From Entoloma clypeatum (taxonomy: Eukaryota; Basidiomycota; Agaricomycetes; Agaricales; Entolomataceae), in contig OY751488.1 of assembly GCA_963565915.1 (NCBI GenBank), positions 2,542,001 through 2,606,000 on the forward strand: a DNA stretch of 64,000 nucleotides, in the 5' to 3' direction. This document shows, one piece after another, positions 29,685-42,100 of this stretch (position 1 is its first letter; each line of letters begins with the position of its first letter). The notes beneath the pieces are model-generated. The model was not told where the DNA came from. It made no database searches and was given only the letters and a program-made list of their open reading frames with translations. Made by a program: the position numbers and the translations under genes.

Positions 29685-30854
29685 TCATATTATGGTCAAA
29701 GGATTATCTTTGGTTCCGGTTCCAGTCCGTATTGTTTCTGTATGCGCCCGCGACTCCATATCATCTAGGAAATTATTCCAATCAGAAGTGGTTGTCGTCG
29801 GACAGCTTCTATCATAAGTTCCTTTACTCTGGGTTCCCTTGGTCTGTTCTCCATGGCGCAACGGAGGCCGCCGAGTGCGACGAGCGTTTAAAGACACATA
29901 AGGGTTGAAGCCATGGCCTCGAGACATATTTTCGTGACGGGAGCTAAAATGACCGCGAACAAAATGCCCCCAATAGGAATTGCTTTGGAGAGGTTGCCAC
30001 CCTTGAAACGGCTGAGTGGCACGAGTTGGAAGAGAGTCTGTAGCACTGACAAGAGGTGAATCATAGAGCCGTTGCAAGATCGCCGAAACTTCGGAGTGAG
30101 AATAAATCGGAGAAGTGTGTTCCGAAGCTTTCAAATAAATGACACGGTCGTACCCTTCACAAGCATCAGGTGGCTCGAAATCTGCTGCGAAACGGGATAA
30201 GACCTGGAAACCCTGTTCGGGGCTTTTAATGGTCGGATGAAAAGTCCCTAATGTAAAAACATGGTCATGACTTTCAGTGAGAACCAGATGGAACCCACTT
30301 GTCCGTAGGCGTGCCTCGCAGATCTGAGGAAGATGGGTCAAATGAGTGATCAAACACCCAGTTCGCTTGACACGAAGGGTAGGATTACCCCGTTCTCACC
30401 TCATAAGGTGTATCAAAGACAATTACCCAGACAGAAGTTCCAGGAAACTCGCGCGCTATCTCGATCCAGTAAGATCGCTGTCTGATGGATGGATTGTCAG
30501 CCGTAGGACAATTAGAGAGCAAATTAAGGCATTTGGTCATGAGGATGGACTCACTGAGCATTGAAATTCGTGCGATCGATACATACAGATTGACCTTGGG
30601 CAAGTGTATCTCTGGCCAAGCGTTCTACCCGACGTCTGTCACCAAGGTCATCCTGGTTGCATCGGCGGAAATGGGGATAGTGGCGTTCTAGTTGCTCTGC
30701 AAAGGTCGACTTGGCCGCCCCAATCTCAGCACTAGACATGAAGCAACTCTGGAAAATTCACCTTTCCAGAGGCGACGAGACCACACAAGATGAGGACGAT
30801 TTTGCCTCGCAACAAAACTTCTCGTTGCAGAGCCGCTTCAGACGTCACAGACAT
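29685..30854 (-). CDS. P-loop kinase-like protein, 305 aa
   Basis: Exons 30854-30762, 30709-30555, 30481-30400, 30323-30299 and 30247-29685 join in frame. The Walker A motif GLVASGKST is formed across the first splice junction. RCNQDDLGDRRRVE and SVCIDRTNFNAQQRSYWIEIA follow, a pattern seen in polynucleotide-kinase-like and aprataxin-associated fungal P-loop proteins, then VFDTPYEICEARLR and HPTIKSPEQGFQVLSRF. The last ~100 residues are polar and low in conservation. A nucleic-acid end-processing kinase is plausible from the family. No phosphatase or HIT domain is present here. Confidence 0.85.
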
Positions 30855-31108
30855 AGCGGAAGCCAAGGATTGGTCCGAAATATGCACTCACGCTGGTGAA
30901 GCAGACTCTACAAGGCAGCCGTACTACATAATTCGATGTTGGCGCTTCGAACTCCGTTTACAGTCTCCGTCAAGCGCCTGTCCACCCCAATGATTATTCG
31001 TCAACTACAAAGCCCTAGTATAAAATAGGTAGGCTCAAGGTAAGAGATTTCAAGTTCGGGAATTAATCAATGGCACTTTGAATAAGTATGTGTCGAGGCA
31101 ACCTGGAT

Positions 31109-33260
31109 TCAACGCCCATTGATTGTCACCGTCGAATCCCCCCGCACACGAGAAGGTCCAGTTCCCGCAACGACTGTCTCTTGTGTTGAAGGGGCATGGT
31201 TAGGATGGTCTGGTATCTTCTCAATCTCACCCTTTGCTTCTTCCCATGCTTCGAGGTTCTACATAATTCGGTAATCAGGATGTCATTCAGGTGGCGGAGA
31301 ACACAAGCAAGTCAATCACCTTTCTACACCAGTCACGATGACTCCTCGCCATGCTGATAGCCATCTCTCTCAAATCTGCGACCTTCTGCCGCTGGAATCG
31401 ATCCAGGTCTGCCTGAATAGTCGAACTGGAATACTTTAGATCTTGCGCCGACAAATGCAGCGCATCCTCCAGCTGGAAATTCGGATTAAGGGTTCGGCAT
31501 AGCAGCAAGCTCAAGGAATGGATGTTTACCTGTGAAATAGTTTCCCGGGTTTTCGTGATACCATTTCTTCGAGCTGTCTCAGGATCCACGTCCATCATCC
31601 CGTGGAGAGTGTAACTGAGGGCATTTAGAAGACCCATCCCAGGTGCCTGTGTCCGTCGCCTTGCAGGGTTTGGCCCTGGATGCGGAGGGACATGTGGGCT
31701 CTCTGGTGGAGCTTCCGCTTCACCCGCACTGTTCTCCTCACTGGCTCCGTCTTCACGAGTTTGTGACATCCTCCTTGTTGCATTGATTCTACTCCGGCCA
31801 AGTGCTTCTTCAAGCCGTCGTGCTTCTTTCTCGCTCTTCTCAAGTTCCTCGAGTTGCTCTCGCTTATTCTCTAACGCATCCTGCGTCATCTCATATTGTA
31901 CGTGTTTCTGATGACGGTACGCAAGCAATTTCTTGATGATTGATGCAAACTGCGTGTATTCATGAAGTGGTTCTGCCCAATTTTGTTCGAGCTCTTGCAA
32001 CTTCAAACATTGAAACGATGAGTGGCACATTCCGCGACTTGCACATTTCCTCACCAGTTTTGTTGTGGACATGTATGTGACGTCCACTGCCTGACCAGTC
32101 CTTTCAATTGCTCCTGACAAGGGGCCGCTTTCATGGAGACTGGATCCATTCAAAGCTGCACCAAGATCTCCATGATCTTGCGCATGGTCTGTTGGGAGTT
32201 CACAACACAACATCGCAATCGGTCAGCTGAACGAGGAACGGAAATGCTAAAAGATGCTGACCTGACCAACGTTTTATTACGCGGCGCGTTACTTTCTCCA
32301 TCGGACCGCTGAGATGGTTCGCAAATTTGCTTGTAAAAACCTCGGAGTCAAGGAACCGTTGGTCGGGGTGTCGCAAGGGGTGAGCAGCGGAAGGGTTGGG
32401 GAGAGCGGCATAAGCTGGAGAGGCGTTCTGGTCGATCGGATTATGTGAAGGAGCTTTGAGGATATTTTTCGGGAGCAGAGTCAATGGAGGGGAGTTAAGG
32501 ACCTCGGTCTATGTGTGGTCATTTGGAGGGATTAGACGGATATAAGTGCACATTACGCACCCAAGACACTTCCCCATCCAGGAACCTGTGGAAAACATGC
32601 TCATTTGATAATATTGGATGCCGTGCAATTCTGTTCAGGAAGGTCTGAAGCATGCGCTTTCTCTTTGCAATCATGGCCGCATCCTCCTTTGCCTTCGCTT
32701 GCTTGACGGCATAATCTCCCAAAGTCTGCTTTGAGGGTATTGGAGGAATAATGAGGGTTGGGTAGAGATTCGCAAGATTCGTTCGGAGGGACTCAAATTC
32801 GGAATATCGGTGGCGCGCTTCCGTGTTCTGCAATTAGTGATTAGGAGGAAGGTCAATAGTGAGAATGTTAAACGGTTTAACCCCAGTTCTGATGACATAG
32901 GCGATGTAGGGTGAAGACGCATTGACGGATGTCTTCTGCGCATCCGTGATCTAAAGGAGAAGTAGGGATGAGGTATAAGAATTCTCAAGACATACACACC
33001 AGAATCTCAATATCTTCCTCGGAATGCAAAACTCGATCACGGGCACAGCAAAAGTCAGTCTTGTAGGAAGTTTGTGACTGTCGGTGAGAACCTGGCGAGG
33101 GGAAGGGACGATTCGGCTGATGAGAGGTGGGTGAAAGCTGTCGCGCCGGCGACAGTGGCGATGAGGGTTCGGATAGGTCAACTTTAGACGTCGACGATGT
33201 CTCAGACTCGATGTTCTCGGCGTCCTGTTCGAAAGGGTTCTCGTCGTGAAAAGCTTCCAT
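31109..33260 (-). CDS. SNX41: Sorting nexin Snx41/Atg20 family
   Basis: The product is a PX-BAR protein of the Snx4-Snx41-Atg20 group, acting in endosome-to-Golgi recycling and selective autophagy. The start is MEAFHDENPFEQ. A PX domain follows (ISPYIAYVIRTG then RHRYSEFESLRTNLANLYP, IIPPIPSK, and AKRKRMLQTFLNRIARHP), giving phosphoinositide binding with the RYSEF and KRKRM basic motifs. A long region contains PPLTLLPKNILKAP. The BAR part begins at HLSGPMEKVTRRVIKRW and LQELEQNWAEPLHEYTQF and is strongly coiled-coil (EQLEELEKSEKEARRLEE). A Pro/Ser-rich insert interrupts the BAR region, as in this family. The last exon reads NLEAWEEAKGEIEKIPDHP and ends DSTVTINGR. SNX41 and ATG20 cannot be separated with certainty. 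Confidence 0.9.
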
Positions 33261-33510
33261 TGGAGTATAATTACTGTTGTTACAGTAAACCGAGTCAGTG
33301 GGCGACGCTAGGAGAGCCAGTATGTTATCGTGGTGAACCGCAGCGACAATGCAGCGTACCGGGAGCGTACGTTCAGCGCAGACGATCGTAGAATACAAGA
33401 AACGGAAGAATGGTGGTAGCAAGAGTAACTAACAGGAGTGAAGACTTACCACCATCCTCATATCACATCATATTTGGCTTTATTCCGTCTTAGTGGCTAC
33501 CAAATACAAT

Positions 33511-35419
33511 CTACCCGAAAACCCTGAATCCACCCTTCAGCGATGCGTCCACCTCTTCGTCTGTTCGTCGGGAAGTATCTTCATCATCAGCCAGTGCATT
33601 TTCAAAACCTTTGCTGAGGATAGAAGCAAATAGCTCGTCGATCTGTTCCTCGTGCCAACCCCCAATCACTGGCACTGGAACCATGAAGTTTTGTAGCTTC
33701 TCATGCACCTCATAACTTTACCCAAAATAAATCATCAACGTCTTGAATCGAACCGAGCATATTCCTCACCGTAGTTTTCTCCCTTTGCTAGCCTTGGTAT
33801 CCACCCTCTTCTTGGCTTTCTTCTGCTTTTGTATCGAGATCCAATCTTCCCCTGAGCCATTTCCCCGAGAATCTATCACACTTCGCAGCAGTTGCTGGTA
33901 AAAGTCGGTGTCGTCGAAAACCTCCAGGCCAGCTTGTTTGTCTCCTTCATCCGCGTTCTCAACGGAAACCCCGATGCGGTGACATTTCCCTCTTCGGACT
34001 TGCGTTCTTGCAAGGAGTTTGTCATGATCAGCCAATGTGTCGTCTATGAGTTGCAAAATGGATTTCGCATGTTGGGAGCTTTTTGCGGAAAAGGCATTCC
34101 GGTTTGGCGGCAGGAGCACAGAAGGTGCTACTGCTTGAATTTTTGCCGACCATTTTGTAAGCGTCTGAATAAGATGTGGGTGGTATCTATGATCCAAAAT
34201 GCGTGAGTGAGGCATGTTGGCTCTGACATTCAATACTTTACCTTTCTTCAAAGGCAGACATATCGGAGGTAGCATCTTGAAACCACTCCGCATAATTCAG
34301 GGTTTCGTCGTTGGACTGAATTTTACGGCGTTTTCGGGGAGGAGGGGTTATCGACTCATTCGACGTCACCAGGTGCTATCATGGAATTAGCCAACAAGAT
34401 AACGGAGCCTGCGATGCCTACTGTACTTCTTGCAGTTCAAATATTTCATCCGATAGTGCGGCAGCTTCATAAAGCATTCTGCTCATGGATTCTTGGCATT
34501 CAGGAATGGCAGTATACTCTTGGAGTTCTAAGTCCTATAACTGGTTCTTGAAATATGCATGGAGGAACCCGGGGAAACATACCTTTGGTAGTTTATTGGC
34601 GGCAGTCAGCAACTTTTGCAACCGGATGCGAGCATCAAGCAGTGAGTCCCACAAGGCCTAAAGATCATTTTTATACACTTTCGCCCGCATACGAAGGACA
34701 TCCAGGACGTACAATTTGGCGCGAAACAGCACTTCCCTTTTCCCGGTCCTGGTCTCGTTTCTGTCTCAGTGTCGATGAGAGGTCTGTCGGCTCATCTACA
34801 GGCTCCTGCGGCGATACGGAGCGTTCCTGTATGGCGTGCACGTCTTTCGCCTTTTCCTCTTCGCTTTCGGATGGAACACCTTCCTCCCCTTCTTCTTCTT
34901 CTTCTCCGCCTAACCCGCGGGTTTCGCGATTCATGCCCTCGTCACCACTGGCTTCATCTTCCTCGTCGATCTCACTCTCCGTCCTGGATTCACCGCCCTC
35001 CTCCATTATTTGCTCCCTCGTCGTCTTGACGCCAGCATATTTTGGATCCGATATACTATCATGTTGTTTCCGTAGTGTACTTGGGCTGGTGAACCCGTGC
35101 GAGTTATAAGAGTATGCAAGGACAACCTGTAGCATGTCAAACTCACCCAACCTGTAGATAGTGTTCTCTTGCAGCGGGATCCTCAGTCAGGATGTTGTCT
35201 GAATCAGGGTCAGGGGCATGTGTGTCATCTGGATCCAAGTCTAATAGAAAGGCGTAAGGCTAGAACTTGAAGAAAGGACAAGGCGGATCGCACCAACTGG
35301 AGCAGCTTCCTGGAGGAGAGCAACTTGCTGAGCCAGGGAAAGACCTGTAATACGAACAGAGAATGTTCGAAATGTTCGCTGGATACAAATTCTGGATAAA
35401 ACTCACGAGTCGTCGACAT
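33511..35419 (-). CDS. BFR2: Ribosome biogenesis protein Bfr2/AATF
   Basis: This is a nucleolar SSU processome factor. A short first exon (MSTT...) is spliced to LSLAQQVALLQEAAPV, then DLDPDDTHAPDPDSDN, EHYLQVG and PSTLRKQHDSISDPKY, all typical of the Bfr2 N-terminus. A very acidic stretch (GGEEEEEGEEG) follows, then SSTLRQKRDQDREKGSAVSR and ALWDSLLDARIRLQKLL of the AATF domain. The C-terminus has the TRAUB domain: FDDTDFYQQLLRSVIDSR, KKAKKRVDTKASKGRKLR, HEKLQNFMVPVPV and WHEEQIDELFASILSKGF. It lies in tandem with VMS1, whose stop is only 72 bases upstream of this start. Confidence 0.93.
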
Positions 35420-35491
35420 GTGCACTTGCGTTGAAAAATTATTCTAAAGATACAAACTTGAACAAACGCTACTATTACTGATCTAATCTAA

Positions 35492-37702
35492 TCATGAACT
35501 CGTCAAAGCCTTGATACGCGCTTCAGCCGCTCGTGCTCTCCGTTCCCTTTCAACCTTCGCACGCATTTCAGGCGTCAAACCGGCGATGCCCTCAACAGCA
35601 CCAGATGTACCTCCCAATCTCCGAGCCATCGACGACCCCACTACATTCTGCTGCGCTGGCGGTATCACCGCCGCCTCGACCGCGGGCCCGTCAGGCTGAT
35701 CCCTCTCCTTCTGTCGCTCCTTCGCTTCTCGTTCCTTCACCCGGTCCTTCAGGCCCTTCCGCTTGACCTTTTTCTTCTCCTCCTGATCATCCTCCATCTG
35801 CTTGCTCAGCGCACTCGGCACGCGCGCAGCGCCAAACCAATCCCACCAGTCTGGGTGCGCAGCGGCACTTCGTCGGAAGACATCGCGCACGGATTTCACT
35901 CGCGCCAGATCGTATGCCGTCCGGCGAGTACCCCTTGGCAATGAGACAGGTGTATCAGATGCATCAGAGTGATACCCGTCTTCGGTCAGTTCGTCTGGTT
36001 CTCCGGTTTTTGCATTGGGAACTGGAATTGTTGGATCGGCGTGAGCGTCTTCGAGAAGCCAGTGCGTTACATCTTCATGGCCGGCTTGCGCAGCGAGTTG
36101 AAGGAGCGTCGCTCTTCTTTCTCCGGTCCACTCTGGAATCGGTGTGTCAATGGAGCCAATATTGTACGCCTCCCGGTCCCAGAACGCTTTCAAAGGTTCC
36201 AGACGACCTTTATTGACCATCTCCAGAAAACGTGACCATTTTTCGCGCAATATTTCTTCGTCCTTGGACAGTTTGATCTGCTTTGATTTCTCCAGTTCGA
36301 GGGGAGCAGCAGGGGGGATAATCCTGGGTTTGGGCTTCGGAAGCGATGATAGATATGTTTCATCCTGTACGCGTAACTCATCCTCAGTAAAGTGAGTTAT
36401 TTTAACCCTCGTGAGTTCCCGCAGACACCGCGAGAGTTCGGATTCTGTCTGTCATAGACATAGAATATGAGACAGAAAGAATTAGGCGGCATATCACCAA
36501 GTGGAAAGACACACAGGACGCCGTGTTGGGAAAGGGAAAGTTCGCAGTCGCTCGTCGCCTTTAGACAGGATGGTGTCATCGAAGCCTACAAATATGTTAC
36601 GATTTGAAGCACTGGCTCTTATCCAGATTCTCTCGCAATCGTGGAGATCTTCCGCCCATTCCTGCAATAAGTTATGGATGTCCTGAATAAGAACAGGGAG
36701 CACAAGGTGAACGAAAGCCGAGGCAGGGACAGGTATCATACGTCACGCAAAGCTTGTTCTCCATATCGACGCAACAAGGCACCTGCGCTTTTTGCATTTC
36801 CCTTGGCATTGTCATTTGCTGATTGAGAACCGCCTTGCTTTCTACGTGCTAGCAGAAGCTCCTCAAGTCAGCTCAAGATTACTTCGAGGTAATAAAATCA
36901 CGAACTCGTGTATCGGTGGAATGTTTTATGCCGAAGAACTTCAGTTTCTGGTTTGGGTCTCTTGGGCTTCTTCTTCCTAGTACCCACCTCTCCTTCATCG
37001 TCATCCTCAGGCCGGCTCACGCGCACTATTGCGCCTGCAAAGTGTCCACCTGCAATCATGAACATGGCCCACGTACGACCATTCTGTGTGACGGTCTGCA
37101 TTTGCTTCAATGTAGATAAATACGACGAATCATCCCTGGGTTCGGAAAAGAGGGCTTTGTAAACGCCTATCTGTGTGGATGGTGGAGAATGGAACCAGGA
37201 AATGGCAGTTTGTGGTGAAGGCCGAGATGCAGCCTTGGGAGAGGGAGACTTCCGATGAGGCTGTGATTTGTTCACGAGATCGTTGACTGCATCTGAAACG
37301 CCTGAACCATCCTCGTCAGAGGACGATTCGGAACCAGAAAGTGAATCTTCCAGAGCTGAAATACATAGTCAGAGAAGGGTAAGGAGTACGTACACATACG
37401 AGAGGCACACCTTCGATCAAGTGAGAGAATGCGGATTCGGTGACGGCATTGCCACCGTTGAGACGAGTTTTGACGTTGTATCGATGCCAATCGGATCGAA
37501 AGTGGGCGCGCTGTTCCTGCAAGTCAGAAAAAGTTGCGCTGAGGCATATATTGCACGACCGTGGCGCAGTTGAAGATGAGGCAGGAATGACTGGCTCGGG
37601 CGTTAGAGAACTCGGGGAAGTGGGGGGCAAGTTGATGAGATTTCGAGGGGTCAAGGTATCGAGGAGCTCCTGGGGCAGGGAGTAGGCGTGGTATTGGGCC
37701 AT
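35492..37702 (-). CDS. VMS1: Vms1/ANKZF1 peptidyl-tRNA hydrolase
   Basis: Vms1 releases stalled nascent chains from 60S ribosomes and works with Cdc48. The N-terminus has the C2H2 zinc finger [19 protein letters not shown] then SDWHRYN. The VLRF1 catalytic domain includes [32 protein letters not shown] and HKTFHRYTS, and then GGSQSAND across a splice, which keeps the catalytic Gln of the GGSQ motif. Next come [12 protein letters not shown] and [15 protein letters not shown]. Further on are ankyrin repeats ([19 protein letters not shown]) and an Arg/Lys/Glu-rich helix. The tail [15 protein letters not shown] fits the VCP-interacting motif that binds Cdc48. Several short introns are used. Confidence 0.94.
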
Positions 37703-37833
37703 CGCGGTCGATGTATCGTATGAGCACCTGTCAGCTCACTGCCAGCCTCGTCGTGAATTTATAAGTTCCTGTCGAGTCAGAGCTAGTCAGAGTTTGTCTG
37801 ACCCGCTCCGATCATCTTGTCATTGCACCCCCC

Positions 37834-38916
37834 ATGGTTTCCTCAGATTTCTCTGGTCGTCCTCACAAGAAGCTCATCCTCTTCGATGTCGATGGCACAC
37901 TCACACCAGCTCGCCAGGTTCAAAGTTGGAAACTATGGTGTCTACGCGATCTGATCACTTTTCTCAGGCGCTCTCGCCAGAGATGAACAAGGCTCTCCAT
38001 GAGCTCAGGAAGAAGGTTGTTATTGGCTTCGTCGGCGGGTCTGATCTTGCCAAAATTTCCGAGCAACTATCAGTCAATGGCAGTAATGGTATATCGCTCA
38101 CGCTGTTAAATTTCTTTCCCAGAATTGACTGGTCTGAAGTGGTCGATGACTTTGACTACGCCTTCGCCGAGAACGGATTGACCGCCTATAAACTCGGCAG
38201 ACAACTCGAGTCACAGTCCTTCATTAAATTCATTGGAGAAGATCGATATAAACCTCTCGTCAATTTCATCCTTCGTTACATCGCTGATCTCGATATCCCA
38301 ATAAAACGGTAATCCTTCTCCTTTCACATAAACTTGTTTCTAATGCCGAGTACTTCCATAGTGGAACGTTCGTAGAATTCAGGAATGGAATGATTAATGT
38401 TAGTCCGATTGGACGGAATGCAACGTATAAATTTCTACATGGGTAGTGTCCAGTATCGACTCATGTCTTGTTCTAGCATCGAAGAACGTCTTGCGTTTGA
38501 AGCCTATGATAAGGTTAGGAGTCGTCCATCTACAAGGCGTTTTCAAATGAATGGCCCCTTCCAGATACATGGCCTTCGGGCAACTTTTGTCAAAGCACTC
38601 CAGGAGCGATTCCCCGATTACGGCCTTACCTACTCCATTGGTGGCCAAATCTCGTTCGATGTCTTTCCCCACGGTTGGGACAAGACATATGCATTGAAAC
38701 ACGTAGACGATGAAGGATTTGCTGAGATTCATTTCTTTGGAGACAAGACTTACAAGGTGGGCCTTATTCCCTGCAACGTTAGCCTGGGGATGTGTTAATC
38801 TTCTCGAATCTGTAGGGAGGAAATGATTTTGAGATCTTCTCCGATCCACGAACGATCGGGCATTCTGTTTCCAGTCCTCTTGATACACTTCGTATGCTCG
38901 CAGAACTATTTCCTTG
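37834..38916 (+). CDS. SEC53: Phosphomannomutase
   Basis: The enzyme converts mannose-6-phosphate to mannose-1-phosphate, feeding GDP-mannose for glycosylation and GPI anchors. It is a cytosolic HAD-family enzyme. The catalytic DVDGT motif is in [15 protein letters not shown] near the N-terminus. [84 protein letters not shown] and [17 protein letters not shown] all match the family in order. The final exon gives DPRTIGHSV then [10 protein letters not shown] before TGA. Six or so introns of 45-70 bases interrupt it. Confidence 0.96.
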
Positions 38917-39027
38917 AGCTTGGATATCCTGAGGCAGGGCCTACTTAGTCTAGATGGCAGCCGGGGAACGTGTAAACTATTGAACGAGAATTTAAAGAGC
39001 GCAGATCTACATAAACAGGACCATACA

Positions 39028-39090
39028 ACGCGTCAGATTTCTACCTGAGCTACTTACATAGCTGCTCGTCCCATCCCGTCAAAGACGCGT
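39028..39090. promoter_or_regulatory. Two MCB-type ACGCGT boxes upstream of POL3
   Basis: ACGCGT occurs at 39028-39033 and 39085-39090, about 122 and 65 bases before the POL3 start codon. In budding yeast the MCB box (ACGCGT), bound by MBF, drives G1/S expression of DNA replication genes including POL3. The same control here is an inference. Confidence 0.55.
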
Positions 39091-39149
39091 CTTCATTGCC
39101 GCACTGGACTTGCTTTACAGCTCAAAAACCACGGCCTCTCGTCCCTGAA

Positions 39150-42100
39150 ATGGCCGTTCCCTCGACCAAGTCAAAGGAAAATAGGTCAACATCTCGTGCT
39201 CGGTACGTGCTAAACACTAAAGAGTACTATGTAATTTTATGGACGTACTCTAGGACCAAGTCCGATCCTGCATACGAACCTGCAACAAAGCGACGAAAAT
39301 TAGCCCCGACGCCATCTCTCACCTCGCAACCTACGCAGTCGTCGTTTACAGAGGTGCTTGCGAGATTGAAAGAGGAAGCTAATGAAAGTCACGGTGCGCC
39401 AGTTCGAGCCTATACCAAAGCTGTCTTCCTTGCTCATGTTTCTCCTCGAAGCTGCGGAAGGTGGGGCTGATTGCTGGTCCCGACCATTTCTGCCACCGGT
39501 AAACCCGAAGCGGGATGATATTGGTATGTCTTTGAACTGCCTTCGGCTTGGATTGAAAGTTGACATCTTTCAGTATTCCAACAAATCGATGTCGAAGACT
39601 CTGAACAGGGTGGAGGGACCTGGTTGAGAATGTTCGGTGTCACCGAGGTGCGATACTCGAGGATGACCTGGGAGAATTAACTGAACTTATCGTATAGGCT
39701 GGCCACAGTGTCTTAGTACACGTTACAGACTTCTTGCCCTATTTCTACATTGCTGTGCCTCGTGGATTCAGCGATGATGACATTGGACCCTTCAAAAACG
39801 ACCTCAATGTTCGTTGTTGTGCCATATCATGATGCCGCACTTGACCCTGCCATTTAGAACAAAATGGGCTACACTGTGGTTAAACAGGTCGAGAAGGTCT
39901 CGAAACGTAGTCTCTGGGGTTATGCTGGTGCCGATTGGTATCCATTTTTGAAAATCACAATTCTGGAGCCACGGAATTTACCCAAAGTCCGAGATACGTC
40001 ATCATTTTCTTCCCATGATAATTTCATCTTACCTCCGAGATATCCTTACGTATCTTTGAGCGCGGGGAGTGTACTTTCCAAGGCCTTTTTTCGGATGTTG
40101 TGCCAACTTTTGAGAGCAACATTGCCTATACGCTGCGATTTATGATTGATACCAAGGTAATGGTCTAATCATGTCCCTTAAAACGTGATATGGATTTTGT
40201 TGAAGGTAGTTGGAATGAACTGGATTGAAATCCGAGCAGGCAATTACGCCCTGATACCGAACGAGAAGAAACGCTCTCATTGTCAGATAGAGCTCAGTGT
40301 TAGGTATGTTAAAAGCTATCATTTGCAGCATGATCTTTATGGCCTCCTAGATATGATGACTTCATCTCACACGCCCCAGAAGGGAACTGGTCAAAAATAG
40401 CGCCTTTGAGAGTTTTGAGCTTCGATATTGAATGTGCTGGCAGGAAGGGCATTTTCCCTGAACCACAGATTGACCCAGTTATTCAGATTGCCAGCATGGT
40501 AACGCGCCAAGGTCGTATTTCTATCTCACGCCGGAATGGAGAAATATTGATATGCCTTTCAATGTAGGCGAACAAAAACCTTTCATACGGAATGTCATGA
40601 CATTAAACACATGCGCCCACATCGTTGGATCACAAGTCATGTCGTTCAAGGACGAGGATAAATTACTGCACGCCTGGCGAGATTTTGTGGAGGAAGTTGA
40701 TCCAGATGTTGTCATTGGTTACAACATGGCAAACTTTGATTTCCCTTATCTTATGGATCGAGCGAAAGTATTGAAAGCCAACAAATTTCCCTACCTTGGA
40801 AGACTCAAAGGTACATCACGACTTTTTTTCTCTTGGTTAATGTTCTCATTATCATTCAAGGTGTCAAAACCGAGGTCAAGAATACTCATTTTTCGTCGAA
40901 AGCATATGGACAACGTGAGTCAAAAGAGACAGCACTTGATGGGCGGCTACAACTGGACGTGCTCCAATTCATGCAACGCGAACACAAACTGCGTAGCTAC
41001 ACGCTCAATTCCGTTTGTGCGCAGTTCCTTGGTGAACAAAAAGAGGATGTCCATCATTCTGTCATCACCGAACTTCAGAACGGTACTGCAGAATCTCGCC
41101 GACGGCTTGCAGTTTACTGTCTAAAGGTCGAGCCGCAACTTTATTCCCTGAGTCTTGTTGTTCACAGACATTTGCAGGATGCATACCTGCCACAGCGAGT
41201 GATGGACAAACTCATGTGCTTTGTCAATTATATCGAGATGGCTCGTGTCACTGGTGTTCCTTTTAATTATTTGCTTTCCCGTGGACAATCCATCAAAGTC
41301 TTGTCTCAGCTCTTCCGTAAAGCCAACGAAGAAGGCTACCTTATTCCGTCCTTGAAAGGAGAAGGTGGGCAAGTTCTGTCCAGACGTCATTGGAATGTTT
41401 TTTTACCTGTTTGTCCAGGCTCCGACGAACAATATGAAGGTGCCACTGTCATTGAGCCACGAAAAGGTTATTACGATGTGCCGATCGCAACGTTGGATTT
41501 CAGTTCCCTATATCCGTCGATTATGATGGCCCACAATTTGTGTTACACGACTCTCCTTGACAAGCAAACCATCGACCGGCTCAGCCTTATGAAGGATGTT
41601 GATTATACTCAAACCCCTAACAACGGTCATTTCTTTTTTCATAGCTGAGATGTCCAGGTCGCTGATAGCAGATATCAGATTTCTTTGTCAAGAGCGATCG
41701 ACGGAAGGGTCTCCTGCCGACAGTTCTTGAGGATTTGATTTCCGCTCGCAAACGCGCAAAAGCTGATCTAAAAAAAGAAACCGACCCATTCAAGCGTGCT
41801 GTCTTGGACGGTCGACAACTAGCGCTTAAGGTGAAAATGTTCCGAGATTCATGTGTATTCTCTGACTTGTCGACGGTACTGTAGATTAGTGCGAACTCTG
41901 TATACGGCTTTACTGGTGCCACAATTGGTAAACTCCCCTGCTTGGCTATCTCCTCTAGTGTCACTTCTTATGGTCGACAAATGATCGAGAAAACAAAGCA
42001 GGCGAGTTGATTCAATGCTTTTCATGGTATATATATTGAAACTGTGTTCTAGGAGGTGGAGGCTGAATACTGTATTGCCAATGGCCACTCGCATAATGCA

